Below, in pieces: positions 52,718 through 61,665 of a stretch of DNA of 64,000 nucleotides. The notes under the pieces were generated by a model. It did not search any database. It was not told the origin of the DNA and saw only the letters and a list, made by a program, of their open reading frames with translations. Numbering within the stretch: position 1 is the first letter of the stretch; every line of letters starts with the position of its first letter. The DNA is taken from positions 391,001 to 455,000 of the forward strand of contig CP126121.1 of NCBI GenBank assembly GCA_030123625.1, read 5' to 3'. The stretch comes from Nitrospira sp. Its GTDB lineage: Bacteria; Nitrospirota; Nitrospiria; Nitrospirales; Nitrospiraceae. The translations under genes and the position numbers were made by a program.

Positions 52718-53505
52718 GTCACCTGTACCTGTTGTTGAATCGGAACGTGAAGTATCGGCACGGGCGCTTGAGCCGGCGCCGCGCGACGAAGCAACGGAAG
52801 CGCGACGTTGTACACGGGGATGCCGTCGCGGGTTCGTCCCTCCAACGCACCGTGATGCGCATGCCCATGAAACACCGCCGTGGCACCGTAGCGGTTGATG
52901 GGCTCCTCCAAGCGACTGGTACCCAAAAACGGGATAATTTCCGGGGCTTCCCCCAGCACGGTGTCCACGATAGGCGCATAATGCAGGAGCACCACCCGCG
53001 TCGATGTCGTGAGTTTTGCCAATGCCGATTCGAGCTTGATGGCCTCCTCCGCCGCTTCATGCACGAACTGTTTGAGCACCGGTTCTCCCCAAGGCTGCAA
53101 CAACCGATCGCCGAATCCTCCGGCAAATCCTTTGACGCCGGCAAATCCGACGCCATGCACTTCCACCGCCGTGCCGTCAAGCACCCGTACACCGTACCGC
53201 TCCAAGATCTCGGTCACGCGGTCGGCTTGCCCGCCTTCATAATCGTGATTGCCTAATACGGCCAAAATGGGAATTCCCTTCAGAACGGCGAGATGCGCGG
53301 CATACTGAAGCGCTTCTTCCGGTTTGCCGTAGTCAGTAATGTCCCCACACAGCAGAACGACATCCGACTGCTCTCCCAACTGAGTGAACAACCCGCGCAG
53401 CTCCGCTTCTCCAATCCGGGGCCAATGCAAATCACCCACAGCGCCGATTCTCAATTTGCCGTTATCCCCATGTCCCCATCGTAAAGAACTGATGGCTCTC
53501 TGCAT
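52714..53505 (-). CDS. calcineurin-like metallophosphoesterase
   Basis: The 263-residue protein has the standard metal-binding set in order: GDLHWPRI (Asp, His), LLCGDITDYG, LAVLGNHDYEGG (Asn, His), VLLHYAPI and GHAHHG (two His). These bind two metal ions and hydrolyse phosphomono- or diesters. No signal peptide. It is followed by the nucleotidyltransferase gene in an ATGA overlap, so they are made in one ratio and may form a complex. A DNA-, RNA- or nucleotide-repair or signalling cycle is possible; this is inference. Confidence 0.9.
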   Translation of the reverse strand: MQRAISSLRWGHGDNGKLRIGAVGDLHWPRIGEAELRGLFTQLGEQSDVVLLCGDITDYGKPEEALQYAAHLAVLKGIPILAVLGNHDYEGGQADRVTEILERYGVRVLDGTAVEVHGVGFAGVKGFAGGFGDRLLQPWGEPVLKQFVHEAAEEAIKLESALAKLTTSTRVVLLHYAPIVDTVLGEAPEIIPFLGTSRLEEPINRYGATAVFHGHAHHGALEGRTRDGIPVYNVALPLLRRAAPAQAPVPILHVPIQQQVQVT

Positions 53506-53535
53506 CTGGCTATTCCGTGATTTGCCCGAATGCGC

Positions 53536-53880
53536 TTACTGCTGCTTGGCGGCCTGCACCTGGAGATTGTTGGTGACGCGCTTGACGCCGTTGACCTCTC
53601 GGACCAGCTGTTCCGCGCGAGCTTTCTGCTCTGCCGTTTGGACCACCCCACTGAGAGTCACATCCCCTCGTTCTGTCTGCACATCGATCCGGACCAAGGT
53701 CTTCGAACTCATGTGATTGATATTATCGGCCGCCAGTTTCCCTTTTACGGCAGATGTGATTGAACCGTCGTTCAAGCTTTCTAAGGCGGTTTTGTCGGTG
53801 GCGGCCTCCCCGGCCATAGCGCCGCCGACTCCGCTCAGGACGAGAATGAGAAGTACGGGAACAAGCGACAACATTCTCAT
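53536..53880 (-). CDS. single-BON-domain exported protein
   Basis: The 114-residue protein starts at ATG 53880, with GGGAATG nine bases upstream. A signal peptide (MRMLSLVPVLLILVLSGVGG) is followed by one BON domain (LESLNDGSITSAVKGKLAADN ... LVRIDVQTERGDVTLSGVVQTAEQKARAEQLVREVNGVKRVTNNLQV). BON domains bind membranes or osmotic-stress partners, as in OsmY. It is very similar to the C-terminal half of the next gene upstream, so they share a duplication. It lies in the minus-strand envelope/stress run. Confidence 0.9.
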   Translation of the reverse strand: MRMLSLVPVLLILVLSGVGGAMAGEAATDKTALESLNDGSITSAVKGKLAADNINHMSSKTLVRIDVQTERGDVTLSGVVQTAEQKARAEQLVREVNGVKRVTNNLQVQAAKQQ

Positions 53881-54002
53881 ACGAAGCATTCCCTATAAAA
53901 TATAAAGACGGTATCTTCTATGTTCCAATTCTCAACTTCCCGCCTTCATGGAGAAGGTGGTTTCGGTCGGCATCGAGTCGTCTGTAATCATGCCGGATGC
54001 GC

Positions 54003-54584
54003 TCACCGATGCTTGACCGTTTGGACTTGAAGATTGTTGGTGACACCATTGACGCCATTCACCTGTCTAGCAAGCTGTTCTGCGCGAGCTTTCTGCTCCG
54101 AGGTTCCCACCACGCCGTTGAGAATTACGGTCCCTCGTTCCGTCTGCACTTCGACCTGCGCAAAAGCCACCACGTTCATATTTTGAAGATTATCGGCCGC
54201 CAGTTTTCCCTCTACGGCCGCCGTGATTGAATCATCATTCAATTTTTCTAAGGCGGTTTTGCTCGTCGTGGCTTGATCGGCCATGAGCTCGCTCACCTGA
54301 AGGTTATTGTGAACGCGCCTGACACCAGCGACTTGTTTCGCAAGATCCTCCGCCCGTGCCCTTTGTTCGGATGTTTGTACCGCTCCGCTGAGTTGCACAA
54401 TACCCTGATTCGTATCGACATCGACTCGCGTAAAATTAGCCGCTCGCTCGGAGGTGAGCTTCTTTTGCACAGCCACCGTAACCGAGGCGTCATCCATGGT
54501 CTGGGAAGCCGATTTTCCTGTCGTAGCTTGGCACGCAGCAAGACTTCCCATGGTCAGCGCCAAGGCAATCAATAATCGCCCCAT
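54003..54584 (-). CDS. double-BON-domain lipoprotein
   Basis: The 193-residue protein starts at ATG 54584, with AGGAGG upstream. It carries a lipobox (GSLAAC, Cys near 18) and then two BON domains. BON1 (about 27-90) has VTVAVQKKLTSERAANFTRVDVDTNQG and ...VAGVRRVHNNLQV. BON2 (about 110-190) has SITAAVEGKLAADNLQ and ...VNGVTNNLQV. The second is close in sequence to the single-BON protein next door. It would be an outer-membrane or periplasmic stress protein of the OsmY type. Confidence 0.9.
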   Translation of the reverse strand: MGRLLIALALTMGSLAACQATTGKSASQTMDDASVTVAVQKKLTSERAANFTRVDVDTNQGIVQLSGAVQTSEQRARAEDLAKQVAGVRRVHNNLQVSELMADQATTSKTALEKLNDDSITAAVEGKLAADNLQNMNVVAFAQVEVQTERGTVILNGVVGTSEQKARAEQLARQVNGVNGVTNNLQVQTVKHR

Positions 54585-54615
54585 GCAGCCTCCTCCTGCT
54601 AACACCCGTCCTTAT

Positions 54616-54999
54616 TTACAGGGCTGAACGTCCCGGCTCGCGGGCCACGTCTTGGGCTTGTTTGGCAAAGTCCTTTGCCGACCGTCCGGCATCCTTCACT
54701 GCCTCCTGTCCCTGCTTTGCAAATTCCCTCGCTGATCGTCCGGCATCTCGAATGACTTCTTCTCCCTTCTCATAGTATTCTCTTCCTCGCTCCACCGCGC
54801 TATCCCATGCCTCTTGGCCCTTATCGATCAAATCATCCTTCGCGCGGTTGGCGTAATTACGCAGCATGCCGCGCAGCTCTGAGCCGGGCTGAGGAGCAAA
54901 CAGGAGTGCGACGCCCGCACCAATCAACGCTCCAGCCATAAACGCGGACCAACCCGTCGCATCCTCAATCCCTTCATCGTAATAGCGTCCGTTACGCAT
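54616..54999 (-). CDS. YtxH-like protein with Ala/Lys-rich helical repeats
   Basis: The 127-residue protein starts at ATG 54999, with AAAGGAGG upstream. A short hydrophobic stretch GWSAFMAGALIGAGVALLFAPQPGSELR near 16-45 is the YtxH signature. The rest is a helical repeat (AGRSAREFAKQGQEAVKDAGRSAKDFAKQAQDVA) of about 17 residues, like apolipoprotein- or LEA-type helices. YtxH proteins are small stress proteins of uncertain role, usually membrane-anchored. It belongs to the minus-strand run. Confidence 0.9.
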   Translation of the reverse strand: MRNGRYYDEGIEDATGWSAFMAGALIGAGVALLFAPQPGSELRGMLRNYANRAKDDLIDKGQEAWDSAVERGREYYEKGEEVIRDAGRSAREFAKQGQEAVKDAGRSAKDFAKQAQDVAREPGRSAL

Positions 55000-55035
55000 A
55001 AGATCATCCTCCTTTTGGTCTAAAACACACTGTGA

Positions 55036-55440
55036 CTACACTCGAATTTGCCGTTCCGCTTCAAACCAATGGGCCCAGTCGTTGCCATGTTCACAACCAT
55101 TCTCTTGAAACAGCATGAATGCCCGCTCCGCGACTCGACGATGCCTCTCCGAATCATCCTCACGACCTTGATGTCCATTCTCAGCAGAAGCAGTTGAAAG
55201 AATGTCCTCGGACAATATGTTCATTTCGTCTACATCAGCAGACGGCTCCTGTAGACGCTGCTGCTCTTGCCGCTCTGTGGCTGGTTCCAATGAATGGTGT
55301 TGAGCGAAATCTTCGCCTCTGACCGGTCCGAGAGATTCCGCGTTCGAGTCATCCGCCTGACCGGCCTTCATCTTCTTTTTCTTATCCACCGACTTGTCCA
55401 ACGGTTTGCTTTTACTTTTGCCCGATCGTCCTCGTGCCAT
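55036..55440 (-). CDS. DUF2934-like protein with basic N-terminus
   Basis: The 134-residue protein starts MARGRSGKSKSKPLDKSVDKKKKMKAGQ, highly basic, then has an acidic Glu/Gln-rich middle. It ends with DUF2934-type sequence (RRVAERAFMLFQENGCEHGNDWAHWFEAERQIRV). DUF2934 is a small helical domain often in stress-related genes of soil bacteria. A role in DNA or RNA binding by the basic part is conjecture. The ribosome site GGGAGAGG lies upstream of 55440. Confidence 0.85.
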   Translation of the reverse strand: MARGRSGKSKSKPLDKSVDKKKKMKAGQADDSNAESLGPVRGEDFAQHHSLEPATERQEQQRLQEPSADVDEMNILSEDILSTASAENGHQGREDDSERHRRVAERAFMLFQENGCEHGNDWAHWFEAERQIRV

Positions 55441-55502
55441 CTCCTCTCCCGGCGCGTATCTGTTTTTATTGTGAACGAAGCCCTTCCCCTTAGAATGCTC
55501 GA

Positions 55503-56213
55503 TTATTCTCCGCTTCGCGACGACAACAACTGCTTGATCGACGTCGCGGTACCCATGTCGGAAGCCTCGACTCGGACGTGGTCACCTTCTTTGAATGCAC
55601 ATTGGCCGACCTGGAATCCGGAACCGCGGGCCACATCTTCGTTCGCACGCGGATCCGTGGAACCTACCGTCCCCTTCATTGTGGATGGATCACGGGAAGG
55701 CGGCGCGGTGGCATGTTGCTGCAAGTGCCGTTGATCGGACACCTCTGCTCGTTGAGAATGGCCTTTTTTCTCTCGGGATTGCTGTTGCATGTGTGGAGTC
55801 GGAGGAATTTCCGCGCGCTCCCGAACGCCTTCCTGTCCGGATGAGACTTTGGCCTGATCGCTGGACGGACACACCTTGTTCGTATCGGTCGTGACCCGAA
55901 TGCGTACATTTTGTCCGCGATCTCCTTCGATCGTATATTCTTCGCCTTCGATCTTTGTGATGGAACCGACGATGATTTCAGGGCCTGCAAGGACCGGTGA
56001 CGACGAACCGGCGTCAACGCCCAACCCCTGCTGGCCGGCTTGCTGACTCGCTTCACCCTTCGCAACGCCTTTCGCAGCGCCTTGTTTGTTTTCCGCTCCT
56101 ATCCCTACCGTGGTGCCATACCCTGACCAACCGATGAGGAGCACGGTGGCACAGATGAGAATTTTGTTTCGCGGTTTCATCATCTCCTTCATTATGGCTC
56201 GTGTCGATTCCAT
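55503..56213 (-). CDS. exported hydrophilic protein with OB-like segment
   Basis: The 236-residue protein starts at ATG 56213 with AAGGGA about 10 bases upstream; a later ATG pair near 56190 with AAGGAG is an alternative. A signal-like helix (ILICATVLLIGWSGYGTTVG) is followed by a Gln/Gly/Ala-rich stretch, then GSITKIEGEEYTIEGDRGQNVRIRVTTDTN, which looks like an OB-type beta segment. A second similar segment at the end reads FKEGDHVRVEASDMGTATSIKQL. Residues between are disordered and Pro/Gln/Arg-rich. It is the upstream-most gene of the minus run. Function unknown. Confidence 0.7.
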   Translation of the reverse strand: MESTRAIMKEMMKPRNKILICATVLLIGWSGYGTTVGIGAENKQGAAKGVAKGEASQQAGQQGLGVDAGSSSPVLAGPEIIVGSITKIEGEEYTIEGDRGQNVRIRVTTDTNKVCPSSDQAKVSSGQEGVRERAEIPPTPHMQQQSREKKGHSQRAEVSDQRHLQQHATAPPSRDPSTMKGTVGSTDPRANEDVARGSGFQVGQCAFKEGDHVRVEASDMGTATSIKQLLSSRSGE

Positions 56214-56615
56214 GACATTTTTATCCCTTCTCTTTTCTTTATGGCACATTCCTCAACTTATGCGATTCCTTTGTCGGGCGACCATGGATCACGACAATCG
56301 AAGAGGCGCATGCTACGAGGAGGCGCTCGGCGACTGTGTCTTCGATGAATGTAGAACACGCGGTGATCGGACGTCAGAGCCCAACACCCTGGAGCCAGCC
56401 ATCGCACAAACATGATTCCCTCCCCATTTGATGAAGCGCTTATTGCATATCCCGCTTCCACACGCGTGTCATCGACCATGCTTCACCTTATCCGACGTGC
56501 CTTCGATCATTAACTAGGAGACCGCCTAGGTTTGTCTAAGTCGGCAGGCTCGGTATGTTCTGAGTGAGCCTTCGGAGGCCTCCATGCGAGAATATCTGCC
56601 CATCCCGGTAATGGG

Positions 56616-56777
56616 ATGGCCGCCGATGAACGGGTACGGCACCGCACTCGCATCGATTGTTCTCACGTTCGTCGCCTGCCAAAGCTTGCCGCACTTCTCG
56701 CCAACGGCGAAGTAAGGGATGTCGCCATCAACGATCCGTTGTCGGCCGCTGCCATTCAGGTCAAATGGTGGAGATGA
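56616..56777 (+). CDS. possible small basic protein (53 residues)
   Basis: The frame reads MAADERVRHRTRIDCSHVRRL then PKLAALLANGEVRDVAINDPLSAAAIQVKWWR. Composition (RRxRIDxxHVRRLxxLAxLxAxGEV) is more protein-like than chance, but there is no ribosome site. It may also be the remnant of a longer gene, as no start with good signals lies upstream. Family not recognised. Confidence 0.3.
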   Translation: MAADERVRHRTRIDCSHVRRLPKLAALLANGEVRDVAINDPLSAAAIQVKWWR

Positions 56778-56931
56778 AATCCGCTGGACGAATAGGCTCA
56801 TGACTCCGGTGCGGATCACTTTTGTGGATTATGTGCCGGGCAAGCTATCGTGCCGCAACAACTTTAGCGGACACTTTTTTATAGTGGAGCGGAATCCATC
56901 CTCTCACCCAACGAAAGCGCCGGCTTGTGTT

Positions 56932-56961
56932 TTGACAAACCCCGGGACGATTCGCTATATC
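56932..56961 (+). promoter_or_regulatory. sigma-70-like promoter upstream of the RND operon
   Basis: TTGACA (56932-56937) is a perfect -35 box; TATATC (56956-56961) follows after 18 bp. The first gene starts about 275 bp downstream, leaving a long leader. Confidence 0.5.
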
Positions 56962-57237
56962 ATCAGAATGCAGTCGGATCTCCGTAATGGGGACATCGCC
57001 CGGTCCGGGCTGGTTTAGGTCCGAGCGTCTTCAAGACCACTTACGCAGAACGAATCTATCGCCGTTGCCCGCTATCGCCGTTGCCCCACCGTAACAGGGA
57101 GGACCCATGCATGGATGCACAGACCAAGACGGCCGTGGCGGTACAGGAACCCCTGTAAGAGTCAGTATGGGCCCGGAGTTCATTTGCTAAGTTGTCAACC
57201 ACAACAGTCTGCCTCCTCACCTCTCTTTTCCAACGAC

Positions 57238-58413
57238 ATGATCATGCGATGTGTTTTCTGCATGAGCCTGGCGTGGCTGCTTGCAGGGTGCAGCGACAAT
57301 CCAACGTCCGGCTCAGACGACGCACATGCTCCCGACACGAAACAGCAAGCCGGCATCGTCCGCCTGACAGCCGAGGAGATCCAGAGCGGAGAGATCGTCG
57401 TCCGCTCGGTGACCAGCGGCGATTTCAGAGTGCATCGTGAATTTCCGGCGACCGTGACTCCAAATCACCACGCCACGGCACAAATCACCGCTCTTGTCAG
57501 GGGACGCGTCCTCGAGGTGTACGCCGATTTCGGACAGGAAGTGAAAAGAGGAGAAGTGCTGGCCGTACTGTATAGCGGCGAACTCGGCATGGCCCAGTCC
57601 TCTTACTTAAAGTCCGGCGCGAGGCTTTACGTGACGGAACAGGCTTTTGAGCGCGGCAAAATGCTTCTGCGGGAAAAAGTCATCGCTCTGGCGGAGCTCC
57701 AGCGCCGCAAGGGTGAAATGTTGAGCGCGCGGGCCGAACGCCGGGAAGCGCAAGACCGCCTCCGCCTCCTCGGCATGGCGGATGACCAGATCGATCAACT
57801 GGATCAAGATCAAATAATCCGATCGAACATTCCGATCATGGCGCCGTTCAACGGCCGCATCATCTTCCGCAATTTGACCAAAGGCGAAGTCGTGGAAGTG
57901 ACGCACCATCTGTTTACGATCGCCGACCTCTCGGAAGTCTGGGTCTTGGCAAACATTCCCGAAAAAGACATTCCGTTCATCCGCAATGCCGAACGCACCG
58001 ACGGAGATCGCAGCGTCGAGGTGCGTATCAACGCCTACCCCGATGAGGTATTCCACGGCAAGGTGACGTACGTCGGCGATGTCCTGGACGTGGCCACGCG
58101 GACGATGAACCTCCGCATCGAGCTGCCGAATCGGGACCACTTGTTGAAGCCCGAGATGTACGCGACCGTTCGAGTATACTCGCAGCCCACCCGCGGCGTG
58201 TTGGCGGTGCCGGAGAACGCGATTCAACGTGACCGGGACCGATACTTCGTGTTCGTGCAGCGCGATCCACACACCTTCGAAGCCCGCGACGTCAGATTGG
58301 GAGACTCCAACGGGAAACAGGTCGCGATCGTCGAGGGCCTTCGTGAAGGAGAACAGGTCGTGACGAACGGAGGATTCATTCTAAAGTCTGAGTTGATGGG
58401 CGAAGAACTATAG
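57238..58413 (+). CDS. RND efflux periplasmic adaptor lipoprotein (CusB/CzcB type)
   Basis: The 391-residue protein starts at ATG 57238 (or 57244), with a lipobox LLAGC (Cys near 19). It has the membrane-fusion-protein pattern: a beta-barrel/lipoyl half (TAQITALVRGRVLEVYADFGQEVKRGEVLAVL), a helical hairpin (EQAFERGKMLLREKVIALAELQRRKGEMLSARAERREAQDRL), then lipoyl half two (IPIMAPFNGRIIFRNLTKGEVV). A beta-barrel follows (VEVRINAYPDEVFHGKVTYVGDVL), with a final domain at 330-391. It links the RND pump to an outer-membrane channel. It ends 3 bp before the pump gene, so they are one operon. No N-terminal His/Met-rich metal-binding segment is visible. Confidence 0.93.
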   Translation: MIMRCVFCMSLAWLLAGCSDNPTSGSDDAHAPDTKQQAGIVRLTAEEIQSGEIVVRSVTSGDFRVHREFPATVTPNHHATAQITALVRGRVLEVYADFGQEVKRGEVLAVLYSGELGMAQSSYLKSGARLYVTEQAFERGKMLLREKVIALAELQRRKGEMLSARAERREAQDRLRLLGMADDQIDQLDQDQIIRSNIPIMAPFNGRIIFRNLTKGEVVEVTHHLFTIADLSEVWVLANIPEKDIPFIRNAERTDGDRSVEVRINAYPDEVFHGKVTYVGDVLDVATRTMNLRIELPNRDHLLKPEMYATVRVYSQPTRGVLAVPENAIQRDRDRYFVFVQRDPHTFEARDVRLGDSNGKQVAIVEGLREGEQVVTNGGFILKSELMGEEL

Positions 58414-58416
58414 TTC

Positions 58417-61400
58417 ATGCTGACTTCCCTGCTCGAATTTTCCCTCCGGCAACGGATTCTCGTTCTTATTTTTTCCGCCGGTATGGCCGCCGGAGGGCTG
58501 TACGCATTCAAGGCGATCCCGATCGACGCTTTTCCTGACGTCACGACGATTCTGATACAAGTCGTCACCAAGGCCGAGGGACTGTCGCCCGCGGAAATCG
58601 AACGGTTCGTCACCTTCCCGATCGAATTGCAGTTGCGGGGCGCCCCAGGTCTGACGGACATCCGCTCCTTTTCCAAAGTCGGCGCTTCCATCATCACGGT
58701 GGTCTTCCGTGACGATATCGATATTTATTTGGCCCGTCAGATCGTCCTGGAGCGGGTTCTCGAGGTTCAAGGCCTGTTGCCGGCCGGCGCCACTTCTCAA
58801 CTTGTGCCCAACTACACCGGCCTGGGAGAGGTGTATCAATTTTACCTGGAGGGACCGCACGACAACGAACCGGGGTACCAGCCGACCGTCGAGGAATTGA
58901 CCGAACGGCGAACGTTGGTGGATTGGGTGATCCGTCCCATGCTCAAGGGGCTGCCGGACGTCGTGGATGTCAACTCGATGGGCGGCTATGTGAAACAATA
59001 TCAGGTCATCGTGAACCCCGGTCTCCTCCTCAAATATGATCTTGCGCTGCATGACGTCTTCCAAGCGGTCGCGAAGAACAACGCCAATGCCGGAGGGAAC
59101 ATCCTTGAAAAGGACGAAGAAAAGTATATCGTCCGCGGCATCGGACTGATCCATACCTTGCAGGACATCGGCAACATCATCTTGCGGGAAGTCCATGGCA
59201 CGCCCGTATACATCCGCGACGTGGCGGAGGTGCGGTTCGGCCATGCCGTGCGACACGGTGCCAGTGTGCTCAACGGCTCTCGCGAGGTCGTGTCCGGCCT
59301 GGTGCTCATGCTGCGTGGCGGCAACGCGCGGGAGGTCGTCCAAGCGGTCAAGGACAAAATCGACGAGATCCACCAGAAACATATTCTTCCGGGCGGTCTT
59401 CGCATTGTGCCGTTTTACGATCGCATGGAATTGGTCAATGCCGCGTTACACACGGTGTACAAAGCGCTCATCGAAGGCATCATCTTCGTCGTCATCGTCC
59501 TGTACTTGTATCTCGGCGATATCCGCAGCGCCCTGGCCGTGACGATCGTGCTGATCGTCGCGCCGCTGGGCACGTTCATCGTGATGAACTACTATGATCT
59601 GTCGGCCAATTTGATGTCGCTCGGGGGGTTGGCCATATCCTTGGGCATGATTACAGACGCCGCAATCATTCAAGTCGAGAACGTCTCACGCCATCTTTCG
59701 GAAGCCTCGGAAGAAGATCGACGGTCCATCGAACGCCGGCTCCCGATCGTGTTGAAGGGTGTCGCCGAGGTCCGTGGCCCCAGTCTATTTGGAGAATTGA
59801 TCATTGCATTGACCTTCTTCCCGATCCTGGGACTCGTGGGGATGGAGGGCAAAATGTTCGGCCCGCTGGCTCTCACCATCATGATGGCGCTGTTCGTTTC
59901 GCTGCTGTTATCGTTTACGCTGTCTCCGGCGCTTTGCCTGTTGCTCCTACGAGGAGAAGAACACGGCGATCCCTTTGTGGTGCGATGGGCCAAGCAGGGG
60001 TACCGTCCCATTTTGGAATGGGCCATGGCGCATCCCAAAATTCTCCTCAGCGGCGCCGGCGCTTTATTGATCGGCAGCCTGGCGCTCTTTCCATTTCTCG
60101 GCGGAGAATTCATCCCCATCCTCAATGAGGTCGCCATCACTCCGCAAACCATTCGCCACCCGAGCATCTCCCTGGAGGAGTCGATACAAATCGAAATGGA
60201 CATGCAGCGGGCCGTCATGGAATTTCCGGAGGTCACCAAGGTGGTCTCGAAGATCGGCCGCTCCGAGATCGGCAACGATCCGCAGGAACCGAACGCGAGC
60301 GATCCCGTCGTGTCGCTCAAGCCGATGGAAGAATGGACCACGGCGAAGAGCAAGACGGAATTGGATCAAGCCGTGCGCAAACGGCTCGAAAAAGTTCCCG
60401 GGGCCACGTTCTTGCTGAGCCAACCCATTCAACAGCGAGTCGATGAACTCTTATCCGGCGTCCGATCGGAGGCCACCGTCAAAGTCTTGGGGGACGATCT
60501 CAACGTGCTGCGCAAAACCGGCGAGCAGATCAGCGCCATCATGAGCGACATTCGAGGGGTCGCCGATGTCCGCATCGAGCAGCTCTTCGGGCAGGTCTAT
60601 TTGGCGATCGATATCGACCGGGGGAAAATCGCCCGATACGGCGTCAATGTCGCCCAGATCCAGGAAATCATCTCGACGGCGATCGGGATGGAGGCGGCCA
60701 CACAGGTCTACGAAGGCGAAAAACGTTTCGATTTGACGTTGCGCTATCCCGAGTCCGCCCGCAACAGCGTCGAGACCATCCGCAATATTCTGCTGCGCAC
60801 CACGACGGGCTCTCTCGTCCCATTGGGCGACCTCGCGCGAGTGGAACTCCGTGAAGGCCCCGCCTTGATCAGCCGGGAACAATTACAGCGGCGCATCTAC
60901 ATCGGCTTCAATACGTATGGTCGCGACATCGAAAGCATCGTCACGGAGGCGCAGAGCAAGATCGCCAAACTCAAACTGCCGCCCAGCTATCAAATCGTAT
61001 GGGGAGGGTCGTTTGACAACATGCGGCGGGCGATGTCCCGCTTGAAGATCATCGTTCCCATCACGATAGGAATCATCTTTCTATTTCTTTACGTCACATT
61101 CGACTCATTCCGATACGCGACGATGATCCTGCTCAACCTTCCATTGGCGCTCATCGGCGGCATCGTCGGGCTTTGGGTGACCGGAGAATATCTCAGTGTG
61201 CCGGCTTCGGTCGGATTCATTAACTTGTTCGGCGTTGCCGTGCTCAACGGCGTCGTGCTGGTGTCGTATATCGATCAACTGAGAAACGACGCCCCCTCGT
61301 TGAAGGAGGCGATCGTCCGCGGCTGTATGTTGAGGCTCCGGCCCGTGCTGATGACCGCCACGGTGGCGTTGCTCGCGTTGACGCCTCTCGCTTTGGCCAC

Positions 61401-61551
61401 GGGCGTCGGATCGGAGGTGCAGCGTCCGCTCGCCGTCGTCGTCATCAGCGGCCTTTTGACATCGACCACATTGACGCTGCTCGTGCTTCCCGTCTTGTTT
61501 CCGTGGTTCGAACGCAAACGGACCTCACCCGCATCCGGCCCTCAGGACTAG
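58417..61551 (+). CDS. RND heavy-metal-type efflux pump (CusA/CzcA family)
   Basis: The 1044-residue protein is full length for HME-RND pumps: about 12 transmembrane helices, and two large periplasmic loops (about 35-335 and 560-865). N-terminal RILVLIFSAGMAAGGLYAFKAIPIDAFPDVTTILIQV is typical of CusA/CzcA. The proton-relay Asp in TM4 (LGMITDAAIIQVENVSRHL) is present. It exports metal ions or small cations across the outer membrane with the adaptor and a TolC-type channel, which is not in this window. The metal (Cu/Ag versus Zn/Co/Cd) cannot be fixed. Confidence 0.94.
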   Translation: MLTSLLEFSLRQRILVLIFSAGMAAGGLYAFKAIPIDAFPDVTTILIQVVTKAEGLSPAEIERFVTFPIELQLRGAPGLTDIRSFSKVGASIITVVFRDDIDIYLARQIVLERVLEVQGLLPAGATSQLVPNYTGLGEVYQFYLEGPHDNEPGYQPTVEELTERRTLVDWVIRPMLKGLPDVVDVNSMGGYVKQYQVIVNPGLLLKYDLALHDVFQAVAKNNANAGGNILEKDEEKYIVRGIGLIHTLQDIGNIILREVHGTPVYIRDVAEVRFGHAVRHGASVLNGSREVVSGLVLMLRGGNAREVVQAVKDKIDEIHQKHILPGGLRIVPFYDRMELVNAALHTVYKALIEGIIFVVIVLYLYLGDIRSALAVTIVLIVAPLGTFIVMNYYDLSANLMSLGGLAISLGMITDAAIIQVENVSRHLSEASEEDRRSIERRLPIVLKGVAEVRGPSLFGELIIALTFFPILGLVGMEGKMFGPLALTIMMALFVSLLLSFTLSPALCLLLLRGEEHGDPFVVRWAKQGYRPILEWAMAHPKILLSGAGALLIGSLALFPFLGGEFIPILNEVAITPQTIRHPSISLEESIQIEMDMQRAVMEFPEVTKVVSKIGRSEIGNDPQEPNASDPVVSLKPMEEWTTAKSKTELDQAVRKRLEKVPGATFLLSQPIQQRVDELLSGVRSEATVKVLGDDLNVLRKTGEQISAIMSDIRGVADVRIEQLFGQVYLAIDIDRGKIARYGVNVAQIQEIISTAIGMEAATQVYEGEKRFDLTLRYPESARNSVETIRNILLRTTTGSLVPLGDLARVELREGPALISREQLQRRIYIGFNTYGRDIESIVTEAQSKIAKLKLPPSYQIVWGGSFDNMRRAMSRLKIIVPITIGIIFLFLYVTFDSFRYATMILLNLPLALIGGIVGLWVTGEYLSVPASVGFINLFGVAVLNGVVLVSYIDQLRNDAPSLKEAIVRGCMLRLRPVLMTATVALLALTPLALATGVGSEVQRPLAVVVISGLLTSTTLTLLVLPVLFPWFERKRTSPASGPQD

Positions 61552-61665
61552 GGAATCCCCTCGTTTCTTTGTCTCGACAATCCACATAGTCTCACACGGG
61601 TTGCCGAACGCATTGTTGCGGTCGATCAGCTCACACATCGCCAACCTACAGAGGAAAGGATTGAG

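Larger units (their letters stand above)
56214..57237. other. long intergenic region before the RND operon
   Basis: About 1 kb. It contains a doubtful small frame at 56616-56777 and a good sigma-70-like promoter at 56932-56961 in the last third. The rest shows no coding pattern. Confidence 0.5.
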
